Notes: a model not told the origin generated them from the sequence alone. A stretch of 64,000 bases of DNA from Anaerolineae bacterium (GCA_022841825.1 JALHQT010000010.1:1-64000), one strand, 5' to 3'; positions 24,008 through 32,724 are shown, counted from the first letter of the stretch. Numbers and translations: made by a program.

Positions 24008-26584
24008 TCAGTTCGCCCAGCGGATGATGCCAGGGATGAACGGTGTCGGCAGCGAGTCGTGATGAGGCAGCACGCGCACCGAAATGCCGCGATCCCCGCT
24101 CGTGCTGAACGGGAAGTGCGCCGCATAGGTGTACGCGCCGTCGCTGCTGCCGTTGACCGGCTTCATCTCGACAAATTCGCCGCTTTCAATCTCGCCGCGC
24201 GTGTTGAGCTGCCCGTAAAAGACCTGGACGCGCACATCGGCGGGCTTGAGGCTCCCCAGATGAACCGCAGCGGTCACTTCCAGCTCGCCGCCGACCTTGA
24301 CTTCGCGCTGGGCAACCTGGACGTTGCGCACCTGCACCTGCCCCCATTGCTGTTCCAGCATGCTGCGCCAGGCGGCATATTCCAGCCCCTTCTTCAGGTC
24401 CGGCGAGGTCAGCGCCAGCGTGCGCTTGTAGTTGGGCATGTAGTACAGGTCGGTGTACTGCTGCACCATGCGGTGCGTGGTGAAGAACGGACCCAGCTTA
24501 CGGATCGAGTTCTTGATCTTGGCGATCCATTCACGCGGCAGCCCATCGCGCCCGCGCGTGTAGAACAGCGGTACGATGTCCTGTTCGAGCGTGTTATAAA
24601 GCGCCTCGCTCTCCAGGTAATCCTGGTGATTGGCGGAGGCTTCATCCTCGCCGTACTCCTCACCGCTGCCGATGGACCATCCGACGTTCGAGTCGTATGC
24701 CTCTGCCCACCAACCGTCGAGGATGCTGAAGTTCAAGCCGCCGTTGTAGATCACCTTCATGCCGCTGGTTCCGCTTGCCTCTTTCGGGCGGCGCGGCGTG
24801 TTCAACCAGATATCGACACCCTGCACCAGATAACGCGCGACATGCATGTCATAGTCTTCCAGGAAGACGACCGAATGCCGCAGATCGGGGTGACGACCGG
24901 CGTGGCTGATCTGGCGAATGAGTTCCTTGCCCTTCTCGTCGTGCGGATGCGCCTTGCCCGCGAAGATGATCTGCACGGGTCGGTCGGCGTCCAGCAGGAT
25001 GCGCTTCAGGCGTTCGATGTCGCGCAGGATGAGCGTGGCGCGCTTGTAGGTGGCAAAGCGGCGGGCGAAGCCAATCGTCAGGGCGTCGGGGTCGAGCGCC
25101 TCTTCCGCCATCATCATCTCGCTGCGCGAAACGCCGCGCGCCTTAAGCTGGTCGAGATGACGCTTGCGCGCGAAGACGATCAGCTCGCTGCGACGGCGTT
25201 CGTGGACGCGCCAGAGTTCGGCGTCGGGGATGGTGTCGATGCGCTCCCAGATGGCGGGCTGCGATTCGTCCTGCCGCCAGGCGGGGTCGATATAACGGTC
25301 GAGGAGCTGCCCCATGTCGCCGCTGATCCAGGTCTGGACGTGGATGCCGTTGGTCACCGACTGAATCGGCACTTCGTCCTGTGGCACGCCCGGATACATC
25401 GACTGCCACATCTTGCGCGAGACGACACCGTGCAGTTCCGCCACGCCGTTGGCACCCGCCGAGAGGCGCAGCGCCAGCACCGGCAGCGAGAAGACCTGTC
25501 GCCCGTCAATCGTCTCTCGCCCCAGGTCGATGAATTGCTCGAACGTCAGCCCAAGAGAACGGGCGTAATCGCCGAGGTGTTCGCCGACGAGGTTGATCTC
25601 AAACTGCTCCAAACCCGCAGGCACGGGCGTATGCGTGGTGAAGACGTTGGACGAAGCACAGATCTCGCGCGCCTGCTGGAACGACAGCTTCTCGCTCTGC
25701 ATCATGTTGCGGATGCGCTCCAGCGCCAGGAATGCCGAGTGCCCTTCGTTCATGTGGAAGATGTCCGGCTTGATCCCCATCGCCTCGAAGGCGCGGATGC
25801 CGCCCAAGCCCATCAGGATTTCCTGACGAATGCGGGTGGTGCGGTCGCCGCCATACAAACGGTCGGTCAGACTCCGGTCTTCGGGACGGGTATTTTCCGG
25901 CAGATTGGAATCCAGCAGATACAGCGGCACGCGCCCGACCTGCACCTTGTAGATCACCGCGAACAGCTCGCGCCCCGGCAGCGGCACGCTGATCTTGATC
26001 GCGTTACCCTGCGCGTCGCGCATCAGCGTCACGGGCAGATTGGCATAGTCGTTGATCGGGTATCGTTCCTGTTGGTAGCCGTCCGCCGTCAGGTACTGGC
26101 GGAAGTAGCCCTCCTGGTACAGCAGCCCCGCGCCGATCAGCGGGATTCCCAGGTCGCTGGCACTCTTGAGGTGGTCGCCGCTGAGGACGCCCAGACCGCC
26201 GGAATAGTTTTGCAGGCTTTCGGTGATGCCGAATTCTGTTGAGAAGTAGGCGATGGTAGGGGGTTTCTTCAAATCACCGTAATGGCGTTTGAACCAGGTG
26301 TTGTCCGCCTTCATATAGCGGTCGAAATCGGCGCACACACGGTGATAATGCGCCAGGAATGCCTGGTCGTTCGCAGCAGATTCCATCCGCTCCTGGCTGA
26401 TAGTGCCAAGCATCCGGACGGGGTTGTGGTACGTCTCGCGCCACTGTTCGCGATCCAACCGCATGAAAAGATCGATGCTATCGCGATCCCACGACCAGCG
26501 AAGGTTGTAGGCAAGCTCTTGCAACCGCTGAATCGCTTTGGGCAGATTCGGAACCACACTGATCGTCGCAACTGGTTTTATCAT
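24008..26584 (-). CDS. glgP: Alpha-glucan (glycogen/maltodextrin) phosphorylase
   Basis: An 858-aa GT35 enzyme that releases glucose-1-phosphate from glycogen or maltodextrin. Seen: DUF3417-type N-terminal region (PKAIQRLQELAYNLRWSWDRDS), YFSTEFGITESLQNYSGGLGVLSGDHLKSASDLG, and the PLP site EASGTSGMKVIYNGGLNFSILDGWW (lysine about 610). The start is ATG 26584, with GGAG upstream; the 57-residue track extension reads through the regulatory gap. It is divergent from a CBM48 protein gene. The glycogen role is well supported by family and neighbour. Confidence 0.93.
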   Translation of the reverse strand: MIKPVATISVVPNLPKAIQRLQELAYNLRWSWDRDSIDLFMRLDREQWRETYHNPVRMLGTISQERMESAANDQAFLAHYHRVCADFDRYMKADNTWFKRHYGDLKKPPTIAYFSTEFGITESLQNYSGGLGVLSGDHLKSASDLGIPLIGAGLLYQEGYFRQYLTADGYQQERYPINDYANLPVTLMRDAQGNAIKISVPLPGRELFAVIYKVQVGRVPLYLLDSNLPENTRPEDRSLTDRLYGGDRTTRIRQEILMGLGGIRAFEAMGIKPDIFHMNEGHSAFLALERIRNMMQSEKLSFQQAREICASSNVFTTHTPVPAGLEQFEINLVGEHLGDYARSLGLTFEQFIDLGRETIDGRQVFSLPVLALRLSAGANGVAELHGVVSRKMWQSMYPGVPQDEVPIQSVTNGIHVQTWISGDMGQLLDRYIDPAWRQDESQPAIWERIDTIPDAELWRVHERRRSELIVFARKRHLDQLKARGVSRSEMMMAEEALDPDALTIGFARRFATYKRATLILRDIERLKRILLDADRPVQIIFAGKAHPHDEKGKELIRQISHAGRHPDLRHSVVFLEDYDMHVARYLVQGVDIWLNTPRRPKEASGTSGMKVIYNGGLNFSILDGWWAEAYDSNVGWSIGSGEEYGEDEASANHQDYLESEALYNTLEQDIVPLFYTRGRDGLPREWIAKIKNSIRKLGPFFTTHRMVQQYTDLYYMPNYKRTLALTSPDLKKGLEYAAWRSMLEQQWGQVQVRNVQVAQREVKVGGELEVTAAVHLGSLKPADVRVQVFYGQLNTRGEIESGEFVEMKPVNGSSDGAYTYAAHFPFSTSGDRGISVRVLPHHDSLPTPFIPGIIRWAN

Positions 26585-26601
26585 GAGTACTCCGTGAGAT
26601 T

Positions 26602-26719
26602 GACTCTCAGACAGACGACATCTTATCAAAACTTCCGAGAAAACGCAGATTAAGTCTGTATGGAGTGCCGAAAATCTTCCCTGTAATCTAGGGGACATTA
26701 TGATAAGATGCTGAGAGTC
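26602..26719. promoter_or_regulatory. Mirror-image motifs in the glgP/CBM48 divergent promoter
   Basis: GACTCTCAG (26602-26610) and CATCTTATCA (26619-26628) reappear as exact reverse complements TGATAAGATG (26701-26710) and CTGAGAGTC (26711-26719). The two pairs face each gene, and their TTATCA/TGATAA parts could serve as matched operator or -10-like elements. This points to coordinate control of both genes. Confidence 0.5.
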
Positions 26720-26745
26720 GTTCACGCAATGTATGTGGAGGATCA

Positions 26746-27051
26746 ATGACGACAATGCTCAAAAAGCAGTACTTCAAGACGAAGGACACCTGCAAAGTCA
26801 CGTTCTCACTGCCCGCCGCTGTGCAGGGCGAGAAGGTTTATCTCGTCGGCGATTTTAATGAGTGGGACGAAAAGGGAATGCCGATGAAGCGCCAGAAAGA
26901 TGGCAGCTTCACCATCACGCTAGAATTGAACAAGGGCAGCGAATACCAGTTCCGCTACCTGGTCAACGGCAGCGAGTGGCACAACGACTGGCAGGCAGAT
27001 CGCTACGTTCCGAACCCCTACAGCGGGGACAACTCGGTGGTGGTCATCTAG
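26746..27051 (+). CDS. Stand-alone CBM48/isoamylase N-terminal domain protein
   Basis: A 101-aa protein, one early-set beta-sandwich: KVTFSLPAAVQGEKVYLVGDFNEWDEKGMPMKRQKDGSFTITLELNKGSEYQFRYLVNG, the glycogen-binding fold of branching and debranching enzymes and AMPK beta, without a catalytic domain. It likely binds glycogen and may tether or regulate glgP, transcribed divergently. The start has GGAGG 4 nt upstream. It is cytoplasmic, with no signal peptide. Confidence 0.88.
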   Translation: MTTMLKKQYFKTKDTCKVTFSLPAAVQGEKVYLVGDFNEWDEKGMPMKRQKDGSFTITLELNKGSEYQFRYLVNGSEWHNDWQADRYVPNPYSGDNSVVVI

Positions 27052-27130
27052 GACAGTCGTCTGTGCTTTGAGACAAGCCTCGTGATGACGGAGAGGTGTT
27101 TGCGTGTGCGAGCACCTCTTTTGATTCGCC

Positions 27131-27646
27131 CTACTTCTTCCACACGTTGAAGCGCGCGTACACCGCCGACGCCGCCAGAGCCGCGAACAGGAGCAGCGCC
27201 AAACTGAACGGCACGAGGCGGACTCCGACGAACGACAGCAGCCCCAGCCCCAGAATACCGAGCGCCGTCGCCCCCGCCGCCACCTGCGCCGTGTAGCGCC
27301 CGCGTCGCTTGCCGCTCACGCGCCGCGCCGCCTCCGAGACCAACCCGCCGTACGGGATGCCCGCAATGATGGCGACAAACAGAATCGGAAACAGCGAGAT
27401 CAAAAAGCCGCCGACCAGCCCCAACCCGGCACACACCCCGCCGACCAGCGCATAATCGTTGGGCTGCGCGGTGAAGAACTTGTCCTCCAGACCACGCACA
27501 CATTCCTTACAGCGGTAGCCGACCGGCGTCTGCACCGCGCACTGGATGCACATCCAGCGGTCGCATTTGTTGCAGCGCAGCGTCGCCTCGGCATCGACAT
27601 GGACTGCGCAGTAGTGCACCTCTTCCTGTTGAGCGACAATGCTCAT
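27131..27646 (-). CDS. B-box-type zinc finger membrane protein
   Basis: A 171-aa protein. The N-terminal 50 residues hold CAVH, CNKC, CIQC and CKEC, a B-box-like zinc site. About four hydrophobic segments follow (YALVGGVCAGLGLVGGFLISLFPILFVAIIAG, AGATALGILGLGLLSFVGVRLV, LALLLFAALAASAVYARF). This small-zinc-finger plus membrane layout is common in Chloroflexota and Actinobacteria; function unknown. ATG 27646 is preferred to the longer track start because a GAGG box precedes it and the longer version reads through a palindrome. Confidence 0.82.
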   Translation of the reverse strand: MSIVAQQEEVHYCAVHVDAEATLRCNKCDRWMCIQCAVQTPVGYRCKECVRGLEDKFFTAQPNDYALVGGVCAGLGLVGGFLISLFPILFVAIIAGIPYGGLVSEAARRVSGKRRGRYTAQVAAGATALGILGLGLLSFVGVRLVPFSLALLLFAALAASAVYARFNVWKK

Positions 27647-27681
27647 GCTACAGACCTCATCATGACTCATGTTTGCAGAGT

Positions 27682-27741
27682 GTGCGTGGTGCGGAGTGCG
27701 AACAAACAATACCTTGTCTTTTCGCACTCCGCACCACGCAC
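27682..27741. repeat. 21-bp perfect inverted repeat
   Basis: GTGCGTGGTGCGGAGTGCGA(A) at 27682-27702 is perfectly complementary to 27721-27741, with an 18-nt loop. A degenerate relative (GTGCGCGGTGCGACGTGCG...) lies at 63634-63700 before atpE. It is in the leader of the B-box gene. Confidence 0.7.
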
Positions 27742-27848
27742 TGCGCACGTTCACTTATTCCTACCATTATAAGTGTCCTTCTCGCGCCAAGATTGGTATT
27801 GTGTAACTAATCTGGAAAATTGGTGTTAAAAATTCACCATCTCCCTAT

Positions 27849-27876
27849 TTGACCTCTACAGAAATCGTCATATAAT
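27849..27876 (+). promoter_or_regulatory. Sigma-70-type promoter
   Basis: TTGACC, 16-nt spacer, TATAAT: 11 of 12 consensus bases. It is expected to start transcription near 27883, just ahead of the 57-codon ORF at 27908. It is the best-looking promoter in the window. Confidence 0.65.
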
Positions 27877-27907
27877 CGAGAGATGGCATTGTGTAGAGGG
27901 CTTGATT

Positions 27908-28081
27908 GTGGGCAACAGAAAAGCACGCAAAGGGATCGATGACTGGGCGTCCCGCCTGCGCGGTATGCTTGACGAGCTTGATCGACTTATCAACCCACAG
28001 CCCGCGAAGCCCGTTCGTGTGCCTGTGCCAATCCCCGTGCGCCCGGACCGCCGTCCGCGCCCACACGACCCGTACCGCTAA
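27908..28081 (+). CDS. Small proline/arginine-rich protein, own transcription unit
   Basis: A 57-aa ORF not chosen in the track (a different frame is listed there). GTG 27908 sits 7 nt after AGAGGG. The product has a helical N-terminal half (GIDDWASRLRGMLDELDRLI) and a basic, proline-rich tail (PVRVPVPIPVRPDRRPRP). It lies 25 bp downstream of a near-consensus promoter and ends 40 bp before an intrinsic terminator. It could be a real microprotein or a small RNA that happens to carry an ORF. No family recognised. Confidence 0.5.
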   Translation: MGNRKARKGIDDWASRLRGMLDELDRLINPQPAKPVRVPVPIPVRPDRRPRPHDPYR

Positions 28082-28121
28082 CGCCTGACATCACACCCAG
28101 CGGTACAACCAGAGGGAAATC

Positions 28122-28169
28122 AAGACACAAGCGCAGCACCGACAGGGCTGCGACTTGTGTCTTTTTGTT
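28122..28169 (+). terminator. Intrinsic terminator upstream of leuS
   Basis: AAGACACAAG.CGCAGC pairs with GCTGCG.ACTTGTGTCTT (one bulge) and is followed by TTTTTGTTTG. The 16-bp stem is strong. It closes the small 27849-28169 unit and insulates leuS. Confidence 0.8.
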
Positions 28170-28211
28170 TGTTATACTCATCCGAGTTTTGTCTAACGTG
28201 CGAAGGGTATC

Positions 28212-31067
28212 ATGACCGATCAACAGGGACGCGACACCTATACTCCGGGTTCGATTGAGAAGAAATGGCAGGATCGCTGGGAAGCCGATGGCTTGTATCG
28301 CGCCAAAGTCGATTGGAGCAAGCCCAAGCACTACGCCGTCACCATGCTGCCGTACCCCAGCGGCGACCTGCACATCGGGCACTGGTTCGCCATGACGCCC
28401 TCCGATACGCGCGCGCGCTTTAAGCGGATGCAGGGCTACAACGTGCTGTTCCCGATGGGCTTCGACGCCTTCGGTCTGCCCGCCGAAAACGCCGCCGTCC
28501 AGCGCAACATTCATCCCGCCAAGTGGACGTATGCCAACATCGAGCGGATGCGTAAGCAGTTGCGCACGATGGGCGCGATGTTCGACTGGGAACGCGAGAT
28601 GGTGAGCTGCGACCCCAAATATTACAAGTGGACAGAATGGTTCTTCAAAATCTTCTGCCAGAACGACCTGGCGTATCGCAGCGAGGCGCTCGTCAACTGG
28701 TCGCCCACCCTGCAAACCGTGCTGGCGAATGAGCAGGTCATCGACGGCAAGGACGAGCGCACCGGGCAGCCGGTCGTCCAGAAGCTGATGACGCAGTGGT
28801 TCTTCCGCTATACGCGCTACACCGACGAGCTGCTGAACTTCGACAAAATCGACTGGCCCGAACCGATCAAGACCATGCAGGAGAACTGGATCGGGCGCAG
28901 CGAAGGCGCGCGGGTCAAATTCAAGATCGATACGGCGACCGTAGGGGCGCAATATATTGCGCCCCTACAACCGACCGATTCCGCACCCGAAATCGAGGTC
29001 TACACGACACGCCCGGACACGCTGTGGGGCGCGACCTTCATGGTGCTGGCTCCCGAACATCCGCTGGTCGAAAGGCTGACGACGCCGGAGCAGGCGAACG
29101 CGGTGGCGGATTACAAGGCGTCGGTCGCGCGCAAGACCGAGCTGGAACGCATCTCCGACGACAAGGAGAAGACCGGCGTCTTCACGGGCGGCTATGCCAT
29201 CAACCCGGTCAGCGGCGCGCGCATCCCCGTCTGGATCGCCGACTACGTGTTGATCACCTATGGCACAGGCGCAATCATGGCGGTGCCGAGCGGCGACCAG
29301 CGCGACTTCGACTTCGCGCGCAAGTACGGGCTGGAGATCATCCCGGTCGTGCAGCCGGACGACGCTGAAGGGCTGGACGGCGCGACGATGACCGAGGCGT
29401 GGGATGGCGCGGGCACGATGATCAACAGCGGCATCCTGAACGGGATGCGCTGCAATGGCGAGAAGGGGCGCAAGAACCCGTCGATCCACGCGGCGATCAG
29501 CCACATCGAAAACCTGGGCGTCGGGCGCGAAGCCGTCAACTACCGCCTGCGCGACTGGCTGATCAGCCGCCAGCGTTACTGGGGGTCGCCGATCCCGGTG
29601 GTCTACCGCGCGGATGGCTCCATCGAGCTGGTGCCGGATGAACAACTGCCGGTCGTGCTGCCCGACGACGTGGACTTCATGCCGACCGGGCGCAGCCCGC
29701 TGACCTATCACGAGCCGTTCCTGTATACGGTCGATAGCCAGGGTGCGCCCGCCCGCCGCGAAACCGACACGATGGACACCTTCATGTGCTCGTCGTGGTA
29801 CACCTATCGCTACCTGAGTCCGAATTACGACAAAGCGCCCTTCGACCCTGAAGAAGCGGCGTACTGGCTGCCGGTCGATACCTACACGGGCGGCGCGGAA
29901 CACGCCACCATGCATCTGCTGTATGTGCGTTGGTTCAACAAGGCGATGCGCGACCTGGGCGTCTTCGACGATGCGAAGCAGATCGCGGCGGCGCATGGGC
30001 GGAATGTCGAGGGGCTGTTCGACGAGCCGATGATGCAGCTCCGCAATCAGGGGCAGATTTTGGGCGAAGAGCGCGACGGCGATGTGATCGTCGCGACCGG
30101 GCGTTACGAGGGTGACAAGCTGTTCGCCGATGTCGTCGAGGTGATCGAGCGCGGAACGGCGGCGGCGGTGCGCGCGGCGAAGCCGGAGGCGCTGGTCGGC
30201 GAAATCGTCAAGCGCACCGAGCGCGTGCTGACGGTCGAGGTCGGCGGGACGCTGCGCACGGTCGAGGTGATCGACGGCGCGTCGGTCATCATCCCGGCGA
30301 TCCCCGGCGAGAACAGCGTCAACCAGCTCAAGCATCACCTGGAAATCCAGCGTATGAGCAAGAGCAAGGGCAACGTCGTCAACCCCGACGCGCTGGTCGC
30401 GCAATATGGGGCGGATGCCGTGCGCGCCTACCTGATGTTCGGCTTCGACTGGAGCAAGGGCGGTCCCTGGAACAGTCAGCAGATTCAGGGCGTCGTCCGC
30501 TGGCTGAACGACGTGTGGGAGATCTGCACGGCAGCGCCGCCCACGAGCGCGGGCGACGCGGCAGGCGAACGCGAGGTCGAACGCAGCCTGCATGTGACGA
30601 TTGCCAAGGTGGGCGAGGGGCTGGAGACGTTCAGCTTCAATACGACGATTGCCGCGCTGATGACGCTGCGCAACGATCTGAAGGCGGCGCTGCGCGATAA
30701 CCAGTTGGGCGAGGCGACCTGGCGCGCCACGCTGCGCGATATGCTGCTGCTGATGGCACCCTTCACGCCGCACATCGCCGAGGAGTTGTGGGCGCGGTTG
30801 GGCTTTGGCTACAGCATTCACCAGCAGGCGTTCCCGCAGTACGATGCCGACAAGGCGCGCAGCGAGACGACGCCGCTGGTCATCATGAAAAATGGCAAGC
30901 CCGTCGGTCACATCCTAGTCAGCGCCGACATCACCGAGGCGGATGCGCAGGCGGCGGCGCTGGCGAGCGAGATTGCCAAGCGCTTCCTGAACGGCGGCGC
31001 GCCCAAGAAGGTGGTCTTCGTGCCAGGGCGCAACGGCATGGAGCCAAAGGTCAATATCGTGGTGTAG
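28212..31067 (+). CDS. leuS: Leucyl-tRNA synthetase, with an in-frame palindrome insertion
   Basis: A 951-aa class Ia synthetase charging tRNA-Leu. Seen: YPSGDLHIGHW (HIGH, from His54), the editing CP1 domain opened by YTTRPDTLWGATFMVLAPEHP, WLISRQRYWGSPIPVVY, CSSWYTYRYLSPN, and RMSKSKGNVVNPD (KMSKS at 714-718). A C-terminal anticodon-binding and LeuRS-specific domain ends FVPGRNGMEPKVNIVV. Codons 244-253 (VGAQYIAPLQ) are encoded by a perfect repeat palindrome just before the editing domain, so the protein carries about ten extra residues in a loop. ATG 28212 has GAAGGGTATC upstream. Its TAG overlaps another GTAGGGG motif. Confidence 0.93.
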   Translation: MTDQQGRDTYTPGSIEKKWQDRWEADGLYRAKVDWSKPKHYAVTMLPYPSGDLHIGHWFAMTPSDTRARFKRMQGYNVLFPMGFDAFGLPAENAAVQRNIHPAKWTYANIERMRKQLRTMGAMFDWEREMVSCDPKYYKWTEWFFKIFCQNDLAYRSEALVNWSPTLQTVLANEQVIDGKDERTGQPVVQKLMTQWFFRYTRYTDELLNFDKIDWPEPIKTMQENWIGRSEGARVKFKIDTATVGAQYIAPLQPTDSAPEIEVYTTRPDTLWGATFMVLAPEHPLVERLTTPEQANAVADYKASVARKTELERISDDKEKTGVFTGGYAINPVSGARIPVWIADYVLITYGTGAIMAVPSGDQRDFDFARKYGLEIIPVVQPDDAEGLDGATMTEAWDGAGTMINSGILNGMRCNGEKGRKNPSIHAAISHIENLGVGREAVNYRLRDWLISRQRYWGSPIPVVYRADGSIELVPDEQLPVVLPDDVDFMPTGRSPLTYHEPFLYTVDSQGAPARRETDTMDTFMCSSWYTYRYLSPNYDKAPFDPEEAAYWLPVDTYTGGAEHATMHLLYVRWFNKAMRDLGVFDDAKQIAAAHGRNVEGLFDEPMMQLRNQGQILGEERDGDVIVATGRYEGDKLFADVVEVIERGTAAAVRAAKPEALVGEIVKRTERVLTVEVGGTLRTVEVIDGASVIIPAIPGENSVNQLKHHLEIQRMSKSKGNVVNPDALVAQYGADAVRAYLMFGFDWSKGGPWNSQQIQGVVRWLNDVWEICTAAPPTSAGDAAGEREVERSLHVTIAKVGEGLETFSFNTTIAALMTLRNDLKAALRDNQLGEATWRATLRDMLLLMAPFTPHIAEELWARLGFGYSIHQQAFPQYDADKARSETTPLVIMKNGKPVGHILVSADITEADAQAAALASEIAKRFLNGGAPKKVVFVPGRNGMEPKVNIVV
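28941..28968. repeat. Perfect 28-bp GTAGGG-family palindrome inside leuS
   Basis: GTAGGGGCGCAATA followed by its exact complement. The intergenic copies at 32695-32724 (perfect) and 53464-53491 (imperfect) are nearly the same sequence. In leuS it is read in frame as VGAQYIAPL and keeps the ORF open. It lies between the upstream core and YTTRPDTLWG. Confidence 0.85.
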
Positions 31068-31166
31068 GGGACTCGCCCTCACCCCCAACCCCTCTCCCAA
31101 ACGATGAGTACACCTGGGAGAGGGGCTTTGAGAGCGGACGAGGCATCCCTGTGGGATGCCTCGCCC
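31064..31166. repeat. Mixed palindromes after leuS
   Basis: GTAGGGG at 31064-31070 contains the leuS TAG. CCCTCACCCCCAACCCCTCTCCC...GGGAGAGGGGCTTTGAG (31076-31132) is a partial member of the 17541/48314 type. GGACGAGGCATCCCTGTGGGATGCCTCG (31136-31163) is a GACGAGGC-type hairpin, also found at 32633-32677. Confidence 0.55.
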
Positions 31167-31241
31167 TGCCTCCTCCCTACTCTTCCCTCGTTACGGAACG
31201 CAAATCCCCATCCCGCATACAATGAAAGCGTGTGCCTTTAT

Positions 31242-32600
31242 ATGCAAAGGAACGCTCTCTTGATCAGATTAAGGTTTTATCAGGGACTGGCGCTCGCCGT
31301 CATCGCCACGCTGCTGCTCTCTTTCAGCGGCATCGCGCTGATCGAGCGGGCGCTGGCACAGGCGGCGGCGCTCTCGTATGGCAGCACCGTCACCGCGCGG
31401 ATCGCCCTGGCGTCACCGTTGGGGTCATACACCTTCAGCGGTCTCGCGGGCGATTTTGTCGAGGTCGAAGTCGTCTCGCTCACGCAGGGCTTCAATCCCA
31501 ATCTGACGCTCGTCACGCCGAGCAACGCGCTGCTGACGGCAATTGACGATGACGTCTATGGTTTTGGCAACGGCGACGCTTACGCCTCCGTCGTCCTGCC
31601 GGAAGACGGCACCTACACCGTCCTGGTCAGCGCCGCCTTTGGCACGGAAGGCGATTATGTCATCCGCCTCAATGGGCGCATTCCGCCGTCGAACCCCTAT
31701 CCGGAACTGCTACTGGGGGTCCCGGTGGCGGTGGCGGTCGAAAACAACCCGCAGCCGCAGTTCTTCACCTTTGTGGCATCCACCTGCGCGACGACCCTGA
31801 GCGTCGTCAATAACAGCCAGGGGACTCCTTTCAGCTTCGCCTACGCGGTGCAGGTGCGCGATGAGCGCGGCGAGCGTGTCGGCGACCTGCGCGGCGGACG
31901 AAATCTCCAGAGCCACCTGGTCGTCGAACCCAACAGCGGACGCTATGAGGTCGAAGTGCTGGCAGCAGACCCACGCCAGAACGGGACGATCACACTGGTG
32001 ATTAGCTGCCCGGAAGAAGTGCCGATCTGCGTCGCGCCCGTCGGCAGCAGCGCCGACCTGCCCGTGCCGCCGCCCAGCACCTACGAGAACCCCAACCTGC
32101 CGCAGTTCCCGACGCCCACGCCCACTCCGGCAGTGACGACGACGCCGCAGGTGACGGTTCCCCCGCCCGTGTCGTCGTGTAACAACGTCGTCATCACCCA
32201 GCCCGGACCCGGCGGCGGCTTGCCCAATGGCAGCGCGATGATCTTCTGGGACCCCGCGCCCGGTGCCAATGCTTATGAGGTGATGGTGCGCAACAACGAG
32301 AATGGCGCGACGGTCGGCGCGAGCACGGGCAGCACCAGCGCCACGCTCGACGTGAGCACTGCGGGACCGCTGGGCTTCGGCTTTGGCACCTTCACCGTCA
32401 ATGTCCGCGCGTTTTCTGGCAGGAGATTCCTGTGTTCGGGCGAGGTGACCGTCCAGCGTGAAGCGCCGGGCGGCGGCAGCAGCACATCGTGCGGCAACGG
32501 CATCTGCGAGCCGGGCGAGATGAGCACATTCGGCACGACGGCGGTCTTCCGCTGCACGACCTGCAACGACGACTGCACGCAGTTCCCGGTGTGCCCGTGA
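31242..32600 (+). CDS. Secreted Ig/PPC-like protein with Cys-rich tail
   Basis: A 452-aa protein. The N-terminal hydrophobic segment (YQGLALAVIATLLLSFSGIALIERALAQ) is a signal peptide or anchor. Two pre-peptidase C-terminal-like beta domains follow (FTFSGLAGDFVEVEV..LPEDGTYTVLVSA; PQFFTFVAST...YEVEVLAAD), then a threonine/proline linker (FPTPTPTPAVTTTP) and a fibronectin-III-like domain (GGGLPNGSAMIFWDPAPGANAYEVMV). It ends in a CGNGICEPGE...CTTCNDDC module typical of surface Cys-rich repeats. It is likely exported and bound to the cell surface. TTG 31260 with AAAGGA is an alternative start. Confidence 0.75.
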   Translation: MQRNALLIRLRFYQGLALAVIATLLLSFSGIALIERALAQAAALSYGSTVTARIALASPLGSYTFSGLAGDFVEVEVVSLTQGFNPNLTLVTPSNALLTAIDDDVYGFGNGDAYASVVLPEDGTYTVLVSAAFGTEGDYVIRLNGRIPPSNPYPELLLGVPVAVAVENNPQPQFFTFVASTCATTLSVVNNSQGTPFSFAYAVQVRDERGERVGDLRGGRNLQSHLVVEPNSGRYEVEVLAADPRQNGTITLVISCPEEVPICVAPVGSSADLPVPPPSTYENPNLPQFPTPTPTPAVTTTPQVTVPPPVSSCNNVVITQPGPGGGLPNGSAMIFWDPAPGANAYEVMVRNNENGATVGASTGSTSATLDVSTAGPLGFGFGTFTVNVRAFSGRRFLCSGEVTVQREAPGGGSSTSCGNGICEPGEMSTFGTTAVFRCTTCNDDCTQFPVCP

Positions 32601-32632
32601 GGTAACGCTCATGTAGGTTGTCGTATCTTTTC

Positions 32633-32724
32633 GGACGAGGCAGTGCGAAGCCTCCCTGTGGGATGCCTCGTCCCTACGGAAACCCCAACGTGCCTGTAGG
32701 GGCGCAATGCATTGCGCCCCTACA
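32633..32724. repeat. Two adjacent GTAGGG-family palindromes
   Basis: GGACGAGGCAGTGCGAAGCC...GGATGCCTCGTCCCTAC (32633-32677) and the perfect TGTAGGGGCGCAATGCATTGCG... (32695-32724). The second has almost the same sequence as the palindrome inside leuS 3.7 kb upstream, which gives a clean intergenic reference copy. Confidence 0.7.

Noticed and set aside
24059-26242. 727-aa plus-strand ORF opposite glgP
   Set aside because: Shadow ORF; glgP has all catalytic motifs on the minus strand.
30030-30350. Long segment before KMSKS in LeuRS as an unusual insertion
   Set aside because: LeuRS proteins naturally vary here (leucine-specific and zinc-like region), so the length is not clearly abnormal.
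28965-30911. 648-aa minus-strand ORF opposite leuS
   Set aside because: Shadow of leuS.
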